This document shows, in pieces, positions 1 through 8,059 of a DNA stretch of 64,000 bases. The DNA lies in contig DKUB01000103.1 of NCBI GenBank assembly GCA_002490465.1, forward strand, positions 6,375 through 70,374, in the 5' to 3' direction. Within the stretch, counting starts at the first letter, position 1; each line of letters begins with the position of its first letter. Under the pieces are notes generated by a model that saw only the letters and a list, made by a program, of their open reading frames with translations, had not been told where the DNA came from and did not search any database. The position numbers and the translations under genes are program-made. Source of the stretch: Lachnoclostridium sp. UBA7215. GTDB taxonomy: Bacteria; Bacillota; Clostridia; Lachnospirales; Lachnospiraceae.

Positions 1-980
1 TGTTAGATGAGGCTGCTTCCAAAGCCAGTGCGGATGGTATGCCGGTCTGCAGGTTTGATACATGCGACGGTGCGCTGCAGTTCTGTATGGATAATGGAAT
101 TAAAATGCGCGGACATACGTTAGTTTGGCATAATCAGGTGCCAAAATGGTTCTTTTTTGAAGATTATGACACGGAAAAGAAACTGGCAGATGCCGCAACA
201 ATGGAAAAGCGGATGGATAGCTATTTCCGGCAGGTTATTACACACTGTCAGGATAATTACCCGGGTGTTGTGTATTGCTGGGATGTTGTAAATGAATGTG
301 TATGTGTGGATAAGAACAGCTATATTGTAACAAGTGGTGGATGGAAACTGCGGGCAACTACCCTGGAGGACAATGATTTTACGCATGATACGCCAATTTC
401 TAATTACTGGTATGCTACGATGGGGGAGACTTATGTAGAGAAAGCGTTTGAACTTGCCCGCAAGTATGCGGATAAGGACGTAAAGCTTTTTTACAATGAT
501 TACAATGTTTTTATGACAGAAAAGATGGAAAACATATATAAAATGGCAGAGGAGCTGAAAGCGAAGGGTCTAATCGATGGAATTGGCCTTCAGCCGACAG
601 TGCTTATAAACTGGCCAAAACTGGATTCTATGGAAGCGGGAAGTTTTCGGGTCTGCCTGGAAACATATGCAAAATTGGGGTTAGAGCTTCAGGTAACAGA
701 ACTTTCCTTTAAGATGAATGGGGATGAGACGGAGGAGAAACTTCAGATACAGTCAGACCGTTATGAAGAGTTTATGCGGCTTCTGTTAGAGGAGGACTCG
801 GATAATGGGGGACCGTGCAACATTACAAGTGTGACGGTATTTGGAATCTGTGACGATTATCCATTATATGGTGATGATTTTAAACAAAATTTGTATTTGT
901 GGGACAAATTCTGTGATCCAAAACTATGCCTGCACGGTTTTTTGCGCCCGGGCATGCAGCTTTTGGAAACACAGGGCTAA
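1..980 (+). CDS. GH10 endo-1,4-beta-xylanase, 3' part (5' end outside window)
   Basis: Hydrolyses internal beta-1,4 bonds of xylan. The reading frame is open to the first base of the window, so the N-terminus lies upstream and any signal peptide or extra domain cannot be judged. Family motifs are clear: RGHTLVWHNQVPKWF early, the acid/base glutamate in WDVVNE (about base 294), and the nucleophile in QVTELSF (about base 697). The protein ends shortly after the barrel, so there is no C-terminal carbohydrate-binding module. A GGDEF/EAL gene starts 21 bases after the stop and is probably co-transcribed. Family call is firm; location (secreted or intracellular) is unknown. Confidence 0.93.
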   Translation, partial: LDEAASKASADGMPVCRFDTCDGALQFCMDNGIKMRGHTLVWHNQVPKWFFFEDYDTEKKLADAATMEKRMDSYFRQVITHCQDNYPGVVYCWDVVNECVCVDKNSYIVTSGGWKLRATTLEDNDFTHDTPISNYWYATMGETYVEKAFELARKYADKDVKLFYNDYNVFMTEKMENIYKMAEELKAKGLIDGIGLQPTVLINWPKLDSMEAGSFRVCLETYAKLGLELQVTELSFKMNGDETEEKLQIQSDRYEEFMRLLLEEDSDNGGPCNITSVTVFGICDDYPLYGDDFKQNLYLWDKFCDPKLCLHGFLRPGMQLLETQG

Positions 981-1001
981 AAGGAGAGGGGGGACTGCTC
1001 T

Positions 1002-2669
1002 ATGGGAAATAGCAAAAGCAAGGTTTTGTTTGAGGACATGAAATATACCATAGAAGAATTCGCACCGTGCATGGATGACTTTTTATATGTGTATGATATC
1101 AACAATGATTCGTATTACATTACGGAAAAAGCACTTGACCGATTTAAGCTGCCTTCCAATGCCTTCCATGATGTCGTTGAGACACATGGGGTTATTGTGC
1201 ACCCGGATGATATTGATTTGATTATGGATGATTTGAACCGGGTGATCGAGGGTAAGCAGGAGGGGCACGACTTAGTGTACCGCTGGATGGGGAAGGATGG
1301 CTCCCCGGTCTGGATTAACTGTAAGGGAAGAATTGTTTCCAGTCCGGAGGATGGAATCAAGTTTCTCATCGGATGCATTAATGAAATCGGTGTTAAACAG
1401 AGGGCAGATAATGTCAGCGGGCTTTTAGGGGAACGTTCCTTTATGATGAAACTGGAGTCCTATGGGGAGGGTATTCCAGATGGATTTATTCTGCGCATCG
1501 GAATTGACGATTTTAAGGTTATCAATGAGCGGTTAGGTTCCGCTTATGGTGATTTTATCCTTCATTCTGTTGCTGACTGTATTAATAAATGCAAAAAAAT
1601 GACCCAGGATGCTTACCGGATTGTGTCAGACGAATTTATCATCTTTGACACAGAGGGAGGGTCGGAGGAAGACGCACTGCTGCTCTATGACAAAATACGT
1701 TCGGCAGTAGATGTTTTTCTGGAAGAGCTGAGCTATGAAGCCGTATTTACGATTTCTGCAGGAATTATGTCTACAAAGATTGCAGATGGAAATAAATATG
1801 ACAATATGATGAAGATTTCACGTTTTACTCTCAGTGAGGCAAAATACCGGGGAAGAAATCAGGCTTATGTGTATTGTCAGGAGGATTATGATAAGTTTCT
1901 GCGAAAGAGGATGCTGCTTGCTGCCCTGCGGGCTTCTGTTGCTAATGATTTTGAGGGGTTTGAACTGTATTTCCAGCCAATTATGGATGTGAATACCAAT
2001 CAGTTGTTTGCGGCGGAATCTCTGGCACGTTTTTGGCAGGATGGGAAGATGGTTTCACCCGGAGAGTTTATTCCAATTCTTGAAGAGAGCGGGCTGATTA
2101 TTCCTGTCGGCAAGTGGATTATCCAGGAGGCGGCAAAAATGTGCCAGTTCTGCCGGGAAATAAATCCGGATTTCTGCGTCACGATAAACCTTTCCTATGT
2201 GCAGCTGCAAAAGAGCCCTGTTTTTGATACGGTTATGAATACGATTGAGGAAATGGGCCTGCAGTCATCCGGCGTAGTCGTGGAGCTGACGGAAAGCGGT
2301 TATGTAGAGAACACTCCTGCCATGCGCAATGTGTGGAGCAAGTTTAAAAATAAGGGAGTAAGTGTTGCTATTGATGATTTTGGAACAGGTTATTCCAATC
2401 TTGCCAATATTGGACATATGATGCCGCATATTGTTAAAATTGACCGCGGTTTTACGATGTTGGCTCTTGCTAATGATTATGAGAATGATCTTTTGGTTCA
2501 TATTATAAATATGGTTCATAATCTTGGAATTAAAATTGTTGTAGAGGGTGTGGAGACAGAGGAAGAGTTCCAGCGCATTAAAGTGTTGGGACCGGATTAT
2601 ATCCAGGGATATTTTTTCAGTAAACCGTGTCCGAAGGATGAGTTTATAGAGAAGTTTATCCATGCGTAG
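1002..2669 (+). CDS. PAS-GGDEF-EAL protein, probable c-di-GMP phosphodiesterase
   Basis: Signalling protein of 555 residues. An N-terminal PAS-like fold (about 20-130) precedes a GGDEF domain (about 145-290) and an EAL domain (about 310-550). The GGDEF signature is replaced by VSDEF, so cyclase activity is probably lost. The EAL half keeps the expected catalytic residues: ESL in place of EAL, NLSYVQLQ, ELTES, IDDFGTGYSNL, KIDR, EGVET and QGYFFSKP. It therefore most likely breaks down c-di-GMP, with the SDEF domain perhaps acting as a GTP sensor (inference). No membrane segment is visible, so it is probably cytoplasmic. AAAGGAGAGG precedes the ATG. It follows the xylanase by 21 bases. Confidence 0.88.
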   Translation: MGNSKSKVLFEDMKYTIEEFAPCMDDFLYVYDINNDSYYITEKALDRFKLPSNAFHDVVETHGVIVHPDDIDLIMDDLNRVIEGKQEGHDLVYRWMGKDGSPVWINCKGRIVSSPEDGIKFLIGCINEIGVKQRADNVSGLLGERSFMMKLESYGEGIPDGFILRIGIDDFKVINERLGSAYGDFILHSVADCINKCKKMTQDAYRIVSDEFIIFDTEGGSEEDALLLYDKIRSAVDVFLEELSYEAVFTISAGIMSTKIADGNKYDNMMKISRFTLSEAKYRGRNQAYVYCQEDYDKFLRKRMLLAALRASVANDFEGFELYFQPIMDVNTNQLFAAESLARFWQDGKMVSPGEFIPILEESGLIIPVGKWIIQEAAKMCQFCREINPDFCVTINLSYVQLQKSPVFDTVMNTIEEMGLQSSGVVVELTESGYVENTPAMRNVWSKFKNKGVSVAIDDFGTGYSNLANIGHMMPHIVKIDRGFTMLALANDYENDLLVHIINMVHNLGIKIVVEGVETEEEFQRIKVLGPDYIQGYFFSKPCPKDEFIEKFIHA

Positions 2670-2690
2670 GCAAAGTGAGGATGTATCATA

Positions 2691-3194
2691 TTGAATGAGC
2701 AGTATTTCCAATTCCGGAATATAACTCCGGAGGAGGCGGCACAGGCAGCTGCCATTGAGCAAATATGCTTTCCGCCTAATGAGGCGTGCTCAGAAACAAT
2801 GATGAGGAATGTGGCAGAAACGGCTCCGGAATTGTTTCTTGTAGCAGTTGACCGTCGTACAGAAAAAATTGCGGGGATGTTATATGGGCTTGCAACAGAA
2901 GAAAATTCCTTTCGGGATGAATTTTTTATAAATGCAGGACTGCATAACCCGGCAGGAAAAAATGTAATGATTTTAGGGTTGGATGTGCTTCCCCAATATC
3001 GTGGACAGAGGCTTGCCAGAAAAATCATGTCAAAATACCTTCGCAGGGAGCAGGAAAGAGGCCGGGAACGGATTATTCTGACCTGCGTAGAGGGAAAAGT
3101 CGGGATGTATGAGAGGATGGGATTTCAAAACCAGGGCCTGGCCGCATCATCCTGGGGTGGAGAACAGTGGTATGAGATGAGTTATACGGTATGA
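2691..3194 (+). CDS. GNAT family N-acetyltransferase
   Basis: Predicted acetyl-CoA-dependent acetyltransferase, 167 residues, a normal length for a single GNAT domain. The acetyl-CoA-binding motif is seen in LDVLPQYRGQRLARKIM, with the following strand ERIILTCVEGK and the C-terminal MYERMGFQNQG typical of the fold. The only start compatible with the frame is TTG, preceded by GTGAGG about ten bases upstream. It lies 21 bases after the GGDEF/EAL gene and is the last gene before a strong terminator. Substrate is unknown. Confidence 0.85.
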   Translation: MNEQYFQFRNITPEEAAQAAAIEQICFPPNEACSETMMRNVAETAPELFLVAVDRRTEKIAGMLYGLATEENSFRDEFFINAGLHNPAGKNVMILGLDVLPQYRGQRLARKIMSKYLRREQERGRERIILTCVEGKVGMYERMGFQNQGLAASSWGGEQWYEMSYTV

Positions 3195-3219
3195 AGTTTT
3201 CAAGTCAGTAATAAAGGGC

Positions 3220-3275
3220 AAAAAAGAACCCCAATCAATGGGATAATCCAGAGAATTGATCGGAGTTCTTTTTTT
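3220..3275. terminator. Bidirectional intrinsic terminator
   Basis: A long hairpin with arms AAAAAAGAACCCCAATCAAT and ATTGATCGGAGTTCTTTTTT (two G-U pairs) has a run of A on its left and T on its right. It separates the plus-strand GNAT gene from the convergent L,D-transpeptidase gene and can stop transcripts from both sides. Confidence 0.85.
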
Positions 3276-3296
3276 CACGGGTAAGAATAACACTTG

Positions 3297-4841
3297 CTAA
3301 TAAATAAAAACCATTTCCATATATTTTGTCAGTTTATAAATTTTCTTAGAATCTTCTACTGCAAGATTCAGGCATCCGTGGGAGCCGCGGGTCAGATAGG
3401 TCGTTTTTTTCCAGGAATACCAGGGCTGCCACGGTGCGGCATGAAATCCTGTTCCAGTCCACATGATACGAACCCAGTTATCTACCGGAGTTTCGTAATC
3501 ATCTCCTTTTAAAACACGGTGTGGCTGATGTTCCTTGATAAAGTATGCACCCTTTCTTGTCTCACGGTCAGGTACGGGACGTCCACTGATAGTCCTGCAT
3601 TTAAACACAACCTTTCCTTTTCTCCAAACATAAACCATTTGATCGGAAAGAGAAATTTCTGTAAAATTTTTTGTATCCCAATCATTTGCTTTGTTTTCAT
3701 AATCATATTTAAATGCAGTATTGGCAAACTTTGGTTTTTTAGTAACTGTCAAGGCCTTTTTCTGCTCTGCTGACGGGTCATCCATATAAGCCTGCTGCAA
3801 GGCGGGGTCTGCGTTCTTTTTCAGGAAAGTCATGACCTGTTTCAGCATCGTATCATAATGAAAGGCCCAACCGTAATCACCGCCGCTTACTTTTATTTTT
3901 TTTCCGGCATGATTTTTAAATGTGCGGGTAATCCCTACCGTTTTATATTTCAGACAGACTTTTTCTACCCAGTTCTGGATTGCTGTTTTTTTATAAGTAA
4001 CTTTTCCGCCGTTGTACTGGCACCAGGAATATATTTTTTCCGGGCCGATGGTCTCTGACACGCCCTTATCGATTTTCCAGGAAAACCAGCGGAGAGCAGT
4101 AGCATTACAGGCAGCAGCCTTTTGCTGTAAGGAGGAGTCAGTAGATACATACTGCGGTTTTTCGTATACATCCGGGTTTGTTGTTTCATCTGTTAAATCC
4201 AGCTTCTCATGTCCGGTTACAAGAGCCTGTTTGACGGCGGCCATAAAGGCATTCAGATTCAAAGAATTCCCGACAACCTCATTTTGTACAACAAGATATT
4301 GTTTTTTCTTGGAAAAAACGACATCTGCATCTTGAGGTTTAACAATCGGGTAATCTTCATTTCCCACATAAAGTACTGAATTTTTTAAAAGCTGTGAGAG
4401 CTTATTCTCATCATAGGCAGCATTCAGTGTTAGATTAACCTGTTTTTTTTGCCCTAAGGTTAAAATAGGGAAAGAAGAGTGCTGTGCATCAAATTGTTCT
4501 TTTACGGAATCCTTTATGTTAACCTGATAGTTTATTTCTCCCTGAGTTATCGTATGCGAACCATCATTTCTCCCGGTAATGTTTAATTGATAATTCTCAT
4601 ATACGTAATTCATAAGTTCCATGGAATCTTCACAGCTCATTCCTGACACATCACGGTCACCAATCCAGGTATTTGGATACCAGTGGTTTGAGTAGTAAAT
4701 CCGCAGGCCAAGGACAAAGGCGCCAAGAACGGCAATAAGAATTGCCAGTGAAATCAAAATGGCCTTTCCAAGTTTGCTGTGAACTCTGAGGAAGCTTTTG
4801 GGTTTATTAGATGTATTTGTTTTTGGTAAATGCTTCTTCAT
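3297..4841 (-). CDS. L,D-transpeptidase (YkuD) with peptidoglycan-binding region
   Basis: Cell-wall enzyme expected to form 3-3 peptide cross-links. The 514-residue protein has a basic N-terminus, one membrane anchor (about 28-50), a long extracytoplasmic region of the PG_binding_4/VanW-associated type (about 60-360), and a C-terminal YkuD domain. The catalytic cysteine is in GSHGCLNL near the C-terminus, preceded by GFHAAPWQPW, matching the family pattern. The gene stands alone, is read from a consensus promoter, and ends at the shared terminator. Family assignment is firm; its precise wall substrate is not visible. Confidence 0.9.
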   Translation of the reverse strand: MKKHLPKTNTSNKPKSFLRVHSKLGKAILISLAILIAVLGAFVLGLRIYYSNHWYPNTWIGDRDVSGMSCEDSMELMNYVYENYQLNITGRNDGSHTITQGEINYQVNIKDSVKEQFDAQHSSFPILTLGQKKQVNLTLNAAYDENKLSQLLKNSVLYVGNEDYPIVKPQDADVVFSKKKQYLVVQNEVVGNSLNLNAFMAAVKQALVTGHEKLDLTDETTNPDVYEKPQYVSTDSSLQQKAAACNATALRWFSWKIDKGVSETIGPEKIYSWCQYNGGKVTYKKTAIQNWVEKVCLKYKTVGITRTFKNHAGKKIKVSGGDYGWAFHYDTMLKQVMTFLKKNADPALQQAYMDDPSAEQKKALTVTKKPKFANTAFKYDYENKANDWDTKNFTEISLSDQMVYVWRKGKVVFKCRTISGRPVPDRETRKGAYFIKEHQPHRVLKGDDYETPVDNWVRIMWTGTGFHAAPWQPWYSWKKTTYLTRGSHGCLNLAVEDSKKIYKLTKYMEMVFIY

Positions 4842-4881
4842 GCTGTTTCACTCTTTCTTAATAATAAGGTTCAGTCTATTC

Positions 4882-4910
4882 ATTATAGATTCTTGAAAAT
4901 TAGTTGTCAA
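4882..4910 (-). promoter_or_regulatory. Consensus sigma-A promoter for the L,D-transpeptidase gene
   Basis: On the minus strand TTGACA and TATAAT are separated by exactly 17 bases, a perfect match to the vegetative promoter consensus. It lies about 40 bases upstream of the L,D-transpeptidase start. Confidence 0.8.
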
Positions 4911-4994
4911 TAGACATACTTGTTTTTTTACACTTTTTTTGGTACACTTTTATGCATTACAAGCAGTATGGACGCTGGCAGACGGAGGTAAATA

Positions 4995-5738
4995 ATGGGA
5001 AAGAAAAATCACAGTAATAATAAAAAATGGGTGGACAAGGGGATATTAGTGGTTCTGATTGCATTTGGCATAGGTGCGGCAGCGTTGATTTTTTTTATGG
5101 TGAGCAGTCTAACAGCCCAAAGGAAAGAGAATCAGGAGGTGAAAAACCCGCCGGCGGAGACAGCATCAGCTACAGAAGAGCCTCCGGTAAATGAGTCGGA
5201 TCTTGTCCGTTATACCTGCCTGATATCCGATAAGGAGACAGATGGGGAGGGAAGTGAATTCAGTCTTGAATTTAATAAAAAAACGGGTACATACCGGGAG
5301 CTGTTAAATTCCGGTGACTCCGGCAGTGAAATAGACAGAGGCACATATGAAAAAGGGAAAGATGGTATTAATACCGTCAGCAGGAGAGGGACAAAAAATA
5401 CCCTTATCTATGATGGGGACGACTATTTGGTGTCAAAAAATGCTATATTTGAGGGGACAGTGCCAAAGAGCAAGACATTTAAGGAAAAGTTTATCCATGA
5501 TGTAGACGGTGAGAGCAGGATTGAGATACATTTTCGGAAGGACGGTACATTTAAACAGAAAGTGGTGAAGTATTCCGGTGAGCTTGACGGGAAGGATGTG
5601 ACGGATGTAACGACAGGGACATATGCCCATAAAGGAAAATTTATCGAGAGAAAAAGAGAGAACGGCGAAAAGCTTATGCCGTATTATGTTTACAAGAATA
5701 AGCTCTATACAAGTTATTACAAGAAACGTGGTAATTAG
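4995..5738 (+). CDS. Membrane-anchored protein of unknown function
   Basis: Not recognised as a known family. The 247-residue product has a lysine-rich N-terminus, one hydrophobic segment (about residues 16-38, GILVVLIAFGIG...), a polar linker rich in Glu, Pro and Ala, and a hydrophilic exported part. That part has short strand-turn motifs such as SGDSGSEIDRGTYEKGKDG and VTTGTYAHKGKFIERK, suggesting a beta-rich repeat fold. There is no lipobox cysteine. The ATG follows GGAGGT at 6-base spacing. It is divergent from the L,D-transpeptidase gene, so a cell-envelope role is possible but unproven. Confidence 0.6.
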   Translation: MGKKNHSNNKKWVDKGILVVLIAFGIGAAALIFFMVSSLTAQRKENQEVKNPPAETASATEEPPVNESDLVRYTCLISDKETDGEGSEFSLEFNKKTGTYRELLNSGDSGSEIDRGTYEKGKDGINTVSRRGTKNTLIYDGDDYLVSKNAIFEGTVPKSKTFKEKFIHDVDGESRIEIHFRKDGTFKQKVVKYSGELDGKDVTDVTTGTYAHKGKFIERKRENGEKLMPYYVYKNKLYTSYYKKRGN

Positions 5739-5790
5739 AAAGAATTCCGTATTTATATAATAGGTGGCCGCCAATAACAGATGTTAAGAG

Positions 5791-6681
5791 GTGATAACGT
5801 GGAGGATGATAAGATCCTTGCATTATATCTGGCGCGTTCTGAGGATGCAATTCGGGAAACGAAACATAAATACGGAAAACTTTGTCAGAAAATATCGGCT
5901 GGGATTTAATTACAAAGGGGCCCTGAACTGCGTATACCACTATACAGACGGGGATGCCGTTTATGTCGATTTGTGGAAACTCAAAGGAGATACGGTGGAA
6001 AAGGGCTGCATTGCAAAGCTGAGCTTGAAAACCGGAGCCATCGAAAAGCAGACAGATGATGATACCATCTGTAATTCTGTAATGTCCCCCGGCGGGAATA
6101 CAATTTTGTTGAATTACCGCGCGGAAGGTTACTGGACAGTTCTTGACCTCGCTGCCAAAACAGAGAAAAAAGTAGAGGGAATCAATGGTTATGCCCGCAC
6201 GAAGGAAATTTCTTTTGTGGACGATTACCATGTATTGGCTTTCGGCGACACTATAATAAAAGATAAAGGGGAGATTTTGGTTACAAATCTTATTGATTTA
6301 AGGACACAGAAAACTATGAAAAGTTACAAAGATGAAGCGTATGGGGATGGGGATATTCAGATGCGGTGGATTTATGAATGTGGGAAAAAGGGTCTGAAAA
6401 TTCGTGATATTACGAATGGCGAGTCATTTACAGTTGAACAGGCAAAAGAGGATGTACATCCTCTTTCCGTTCGGGGGGATTATGTACTTTTTGGCAATTT
6501 AGAGGAGCGGACTCCGTTTTATCTTTGCAGCCTGTCGCTCAAAAAGCACATAAAAATAGATGTACTTGAAAAACTGGGACAGAATGTGCAGATGTATCTG
6601 GCGGCGAAGGAAAAGAAGCTGCTGTTTACGGATGGCAGGGAGTGTTACCTTGTAGATATCGCTGTATTGACTGTTAAGTGA
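5791..6681 (+). CDS. Beta-propeller-like protein with disrupted 5' end
   Basis: No family is recognised with certainty. The region from about codon 40 onward shows repeated blade-like motifs (YTDGDAVYVDLWKLK, CIAKLSLKTGAIEKQ, LVTNLIDLRTQK, YLCSLSLKK) of the TolB/WD40-like type. Such proteins often sit beside ECF sigma factors in this group, possibly as co-regulators. The first ~37 codons of the frame are an out-of-frame reading of a sigma-factor remnant, so they are not authentic, and the true start is unclear. Probably a damaged gene whose N-terminus (membrane anchor or signal) has been lost. Confidence 0.5.
   Translation: MITWRMIRSLHYIWRVLRMQFGKRNINTENFVRKYRLGFNYKGALNCVYHYTDGDAVYVDLWKLKGDTVEKGCIAKLSLKTGAIEKQTDDDTICNSVMSPGGNTILLNYRAEGYWTVLDLAAKTEKKVEGINGYARTKEISFVDDYHVLAFGDTIIKDKGEILVTNLIDLRTQKTMKSYKDEAYGDGDIQMRWIYECGKKGLKIRDITNGESFTVEQAKEDVHPLSVRGDYVLFGNLEERTPFYLCSLSLKKHIKIDVLEKLGQNVQMYLAAKEKKLLFTDGRECYLVDIAVLTVK
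5799..5909 (+). pseudogene. Truncated ECF-type RNA polymerase sigma factor (N-terminal remnant)
   Basis: A GTG start with AAGAGGTG six bases upstream opens 36 codons reading VEDDKILALYLARSEDAI and then RETKHKYGKLCQ. This closely resembles the first residues of Lachnospiraceae ECF sigma factors (the start of region 2). The frame then stops at TAA. The remaining region 2 and region 4 are absent, and the next sequence belongs, in another frame, to a beta-propeller-like protein. A deletion joining two neighbouring genes is the simplest reading. Confidence 0.6.
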
Positions 6682-6700
6682 TTGCCTGACAAAAAAAGAA

Positions 6701-6729
6701 GTGACAAAATATCGAGTCCATTATATAAT
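6701..6729 (+). promoter_or_regulatory. Sigma-A promoter upstream of sstT
   Basis: GTGACA and TATAAT are separated by 17 bases, one mismatch from consensus. The -10 box is about 65 bases before the symporter start. Confidence 0.65.
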
Positions 6730-6745
6730 TAAAATATTATGAACC

Positions 6746-6768
6746 GGGCCTGGCGGTGCTGCCGGGCC
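6746..6768 (+). promoter_or_regulatory. GC-rich hairpin in the sstT leader
   Basis: GGGCCTGGC and GCCGGGCC pair (one G-U) around a 6-base loop, within the 5' untranslated region between the promoter and the ribosome binding site. It is followed by TTAATTAA rather than a clean U-run. Attenuation, mRNA protection or translational control are all possible. Confidence 0.4.
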
Positions 6769-6795
6769 TTAATTAAATGTAAATGGAGGCTGAGT

Positions 6796-8022
6796 ATGAA
6801 AGAACTACTTCGGAAATGGAACTCGATAAGTTTAATTTTGCGAATACTAATCGGGCTTATTATCGGTGTTATTTTGGGGCTTCTACTGCCACAGGCTACA
6901 GGAATTGCTATTTTAGGTGATATTTTTGTCGGAGCGCTGAAGGCGATTGCTCCGGTTTTGGTATTTGTGCTTGTCATCAGTTCCCTGGCACAGGCAAACA
7001 GTGGAATTGGAAAGAAATTCCGTACCGTCATCATACTGTATATGGTAAGTACCTTTTTGGCTGCGGTTGTAGCGGTATTTGCAAGTTTTTTGTTCCCGGT
7101 TACATTAAAGCTGGCATCCAGCGCAACGGATACAGCGCCGCCGAGCGGAATTGTGGAAGTGCTTACTTCCCTGTTAAATAATATTGTGGACAATCCGGTC
7201 AATGCGTTGATAAATGCCAATTATATCGGCATTCTCGCATGGTCTGTCGTATTGGGGCTCGCACTTAAACGACATAGCAGCGATAACACAAAGCGGATGC
7301 TGCGTGATATTTCCGATGCAGTTTCCCAGGGAGTCCGCTGGATTATCAATCTGGCTCCTCTCGGAGTTCTTGGTCTTGTTTATCAGTCTATTTCCAGTAA
7401 TGGATTAAGCATTTTCAGTGATTATGGAAAACTGCTTCTTGTGCTTGTTGGTTGTATGCTTGCGGTTGCGCTGATTGTAGACCCTCTCATTGCTGCTATC
7501 TGTCTGCGCAGAAATCCATATCCGCTTGTACTGCGCTGTTTTAGAGAGAGCGGCCTGACAGCATTCTTTACACGGAGCTCAGCAGCGAACATTCCAATTA
7601 ATATGGCGCTTTGTGAAAGGCTTGGACTGGATAAAGATGTGTACTCCGTATCCATCCCTCTCGGAGCGACGATAAATATGGATGGTGCGGCAATTACGAT
7701 TACCGTTATGACAATGGCAGCAGCCCATACAATGGGAGTTGCAACGGATATTCCAACGGCAATTATTTTGAGTGTGCTTTCTGCACTGGCTGCCTGCGGC
7801 GCTTCCGGTGTGGCCGGCGGTTCCCTTCTTCTGATTCCGATGGCATGCTCACTCTTTGGGATCAGCAGCGATATTGCCATGCAGGTTGTCGGTGTTGGAT
7901 TTATTGTCGGCGTGGTACAGGATTCCTTTGAGACAGCAATTAACTCTTCCGGTGATGTGCTCTTTGCCGCTACAGCAGAATTCCGCCAGTGGATAAAAGA
8001 GGGACGGGAAGTTAAGTTTTAA
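6796..8022 (+). CDS. sstT: Sodium:serine/threonine symporter SstT (DAACS family)
   Basis: Sodium-coupled uptake of serine and threonine across the cytoplasmic membrane. The 408-residue protein begins [20 protein letters not shown], the usual SstT N-terminus, and keeps the family's helical hairpin motifs: [35 protein letters not shown] and [15 protein letters not shown]. About eight hydrophobic segments plus re-entrant loops fit the family. The ATG chosen has GGAGGCTGAG just upstream; an in-frame ATG 57 bases earlier lies in the leader hairpin and lacks a ribosome site. The decarboxylase gene follows by 37 bases. Confidence 0.9.
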   Translation: MKELLRKWNSISLILRILIGLIIGVILGLLLPQATGIAILGDIFVGALKAIAPVLVFVLVISSLAQANSGIGKKFRTVIILYMVSTFLAAVVAVFASFLFPVTLKLASSATDTAPPSGIVEVLTSLLNNIVDNPVNALINANYIGILAWSVVLGLALKRHSSDNTKRMLRDISDAVSQGVRWIINLAPLGVLGLVYQSISSNGLSIFSDYGKLLLVLVGCMLAVALIVDPLIAAICLRRNPYPLVLRCFRESGLTAFFTRSSAANIPINMALCERLGLDKDVYSVSIPLGATINMDGAAITITVMTMAAAHTMGVATDIPTAIILSVLSALAACGASGVAGGSLLLIPMACSLFGISSDIAMQVVGVGFIVGVVQDSFETAINSSGDVLFAATAEFRQWIKEGREVKF

Positions 8023-8059
8023 TGGGTATCAATCTTGTTTTTGATGGAGGAATCCGATT

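Noticed and set aside
1392..1830. Active diguanylate cyclase domain
   Set aside because: The GGDEF signature is replaced by VSDEF, so the cyclase site is not expected to work.
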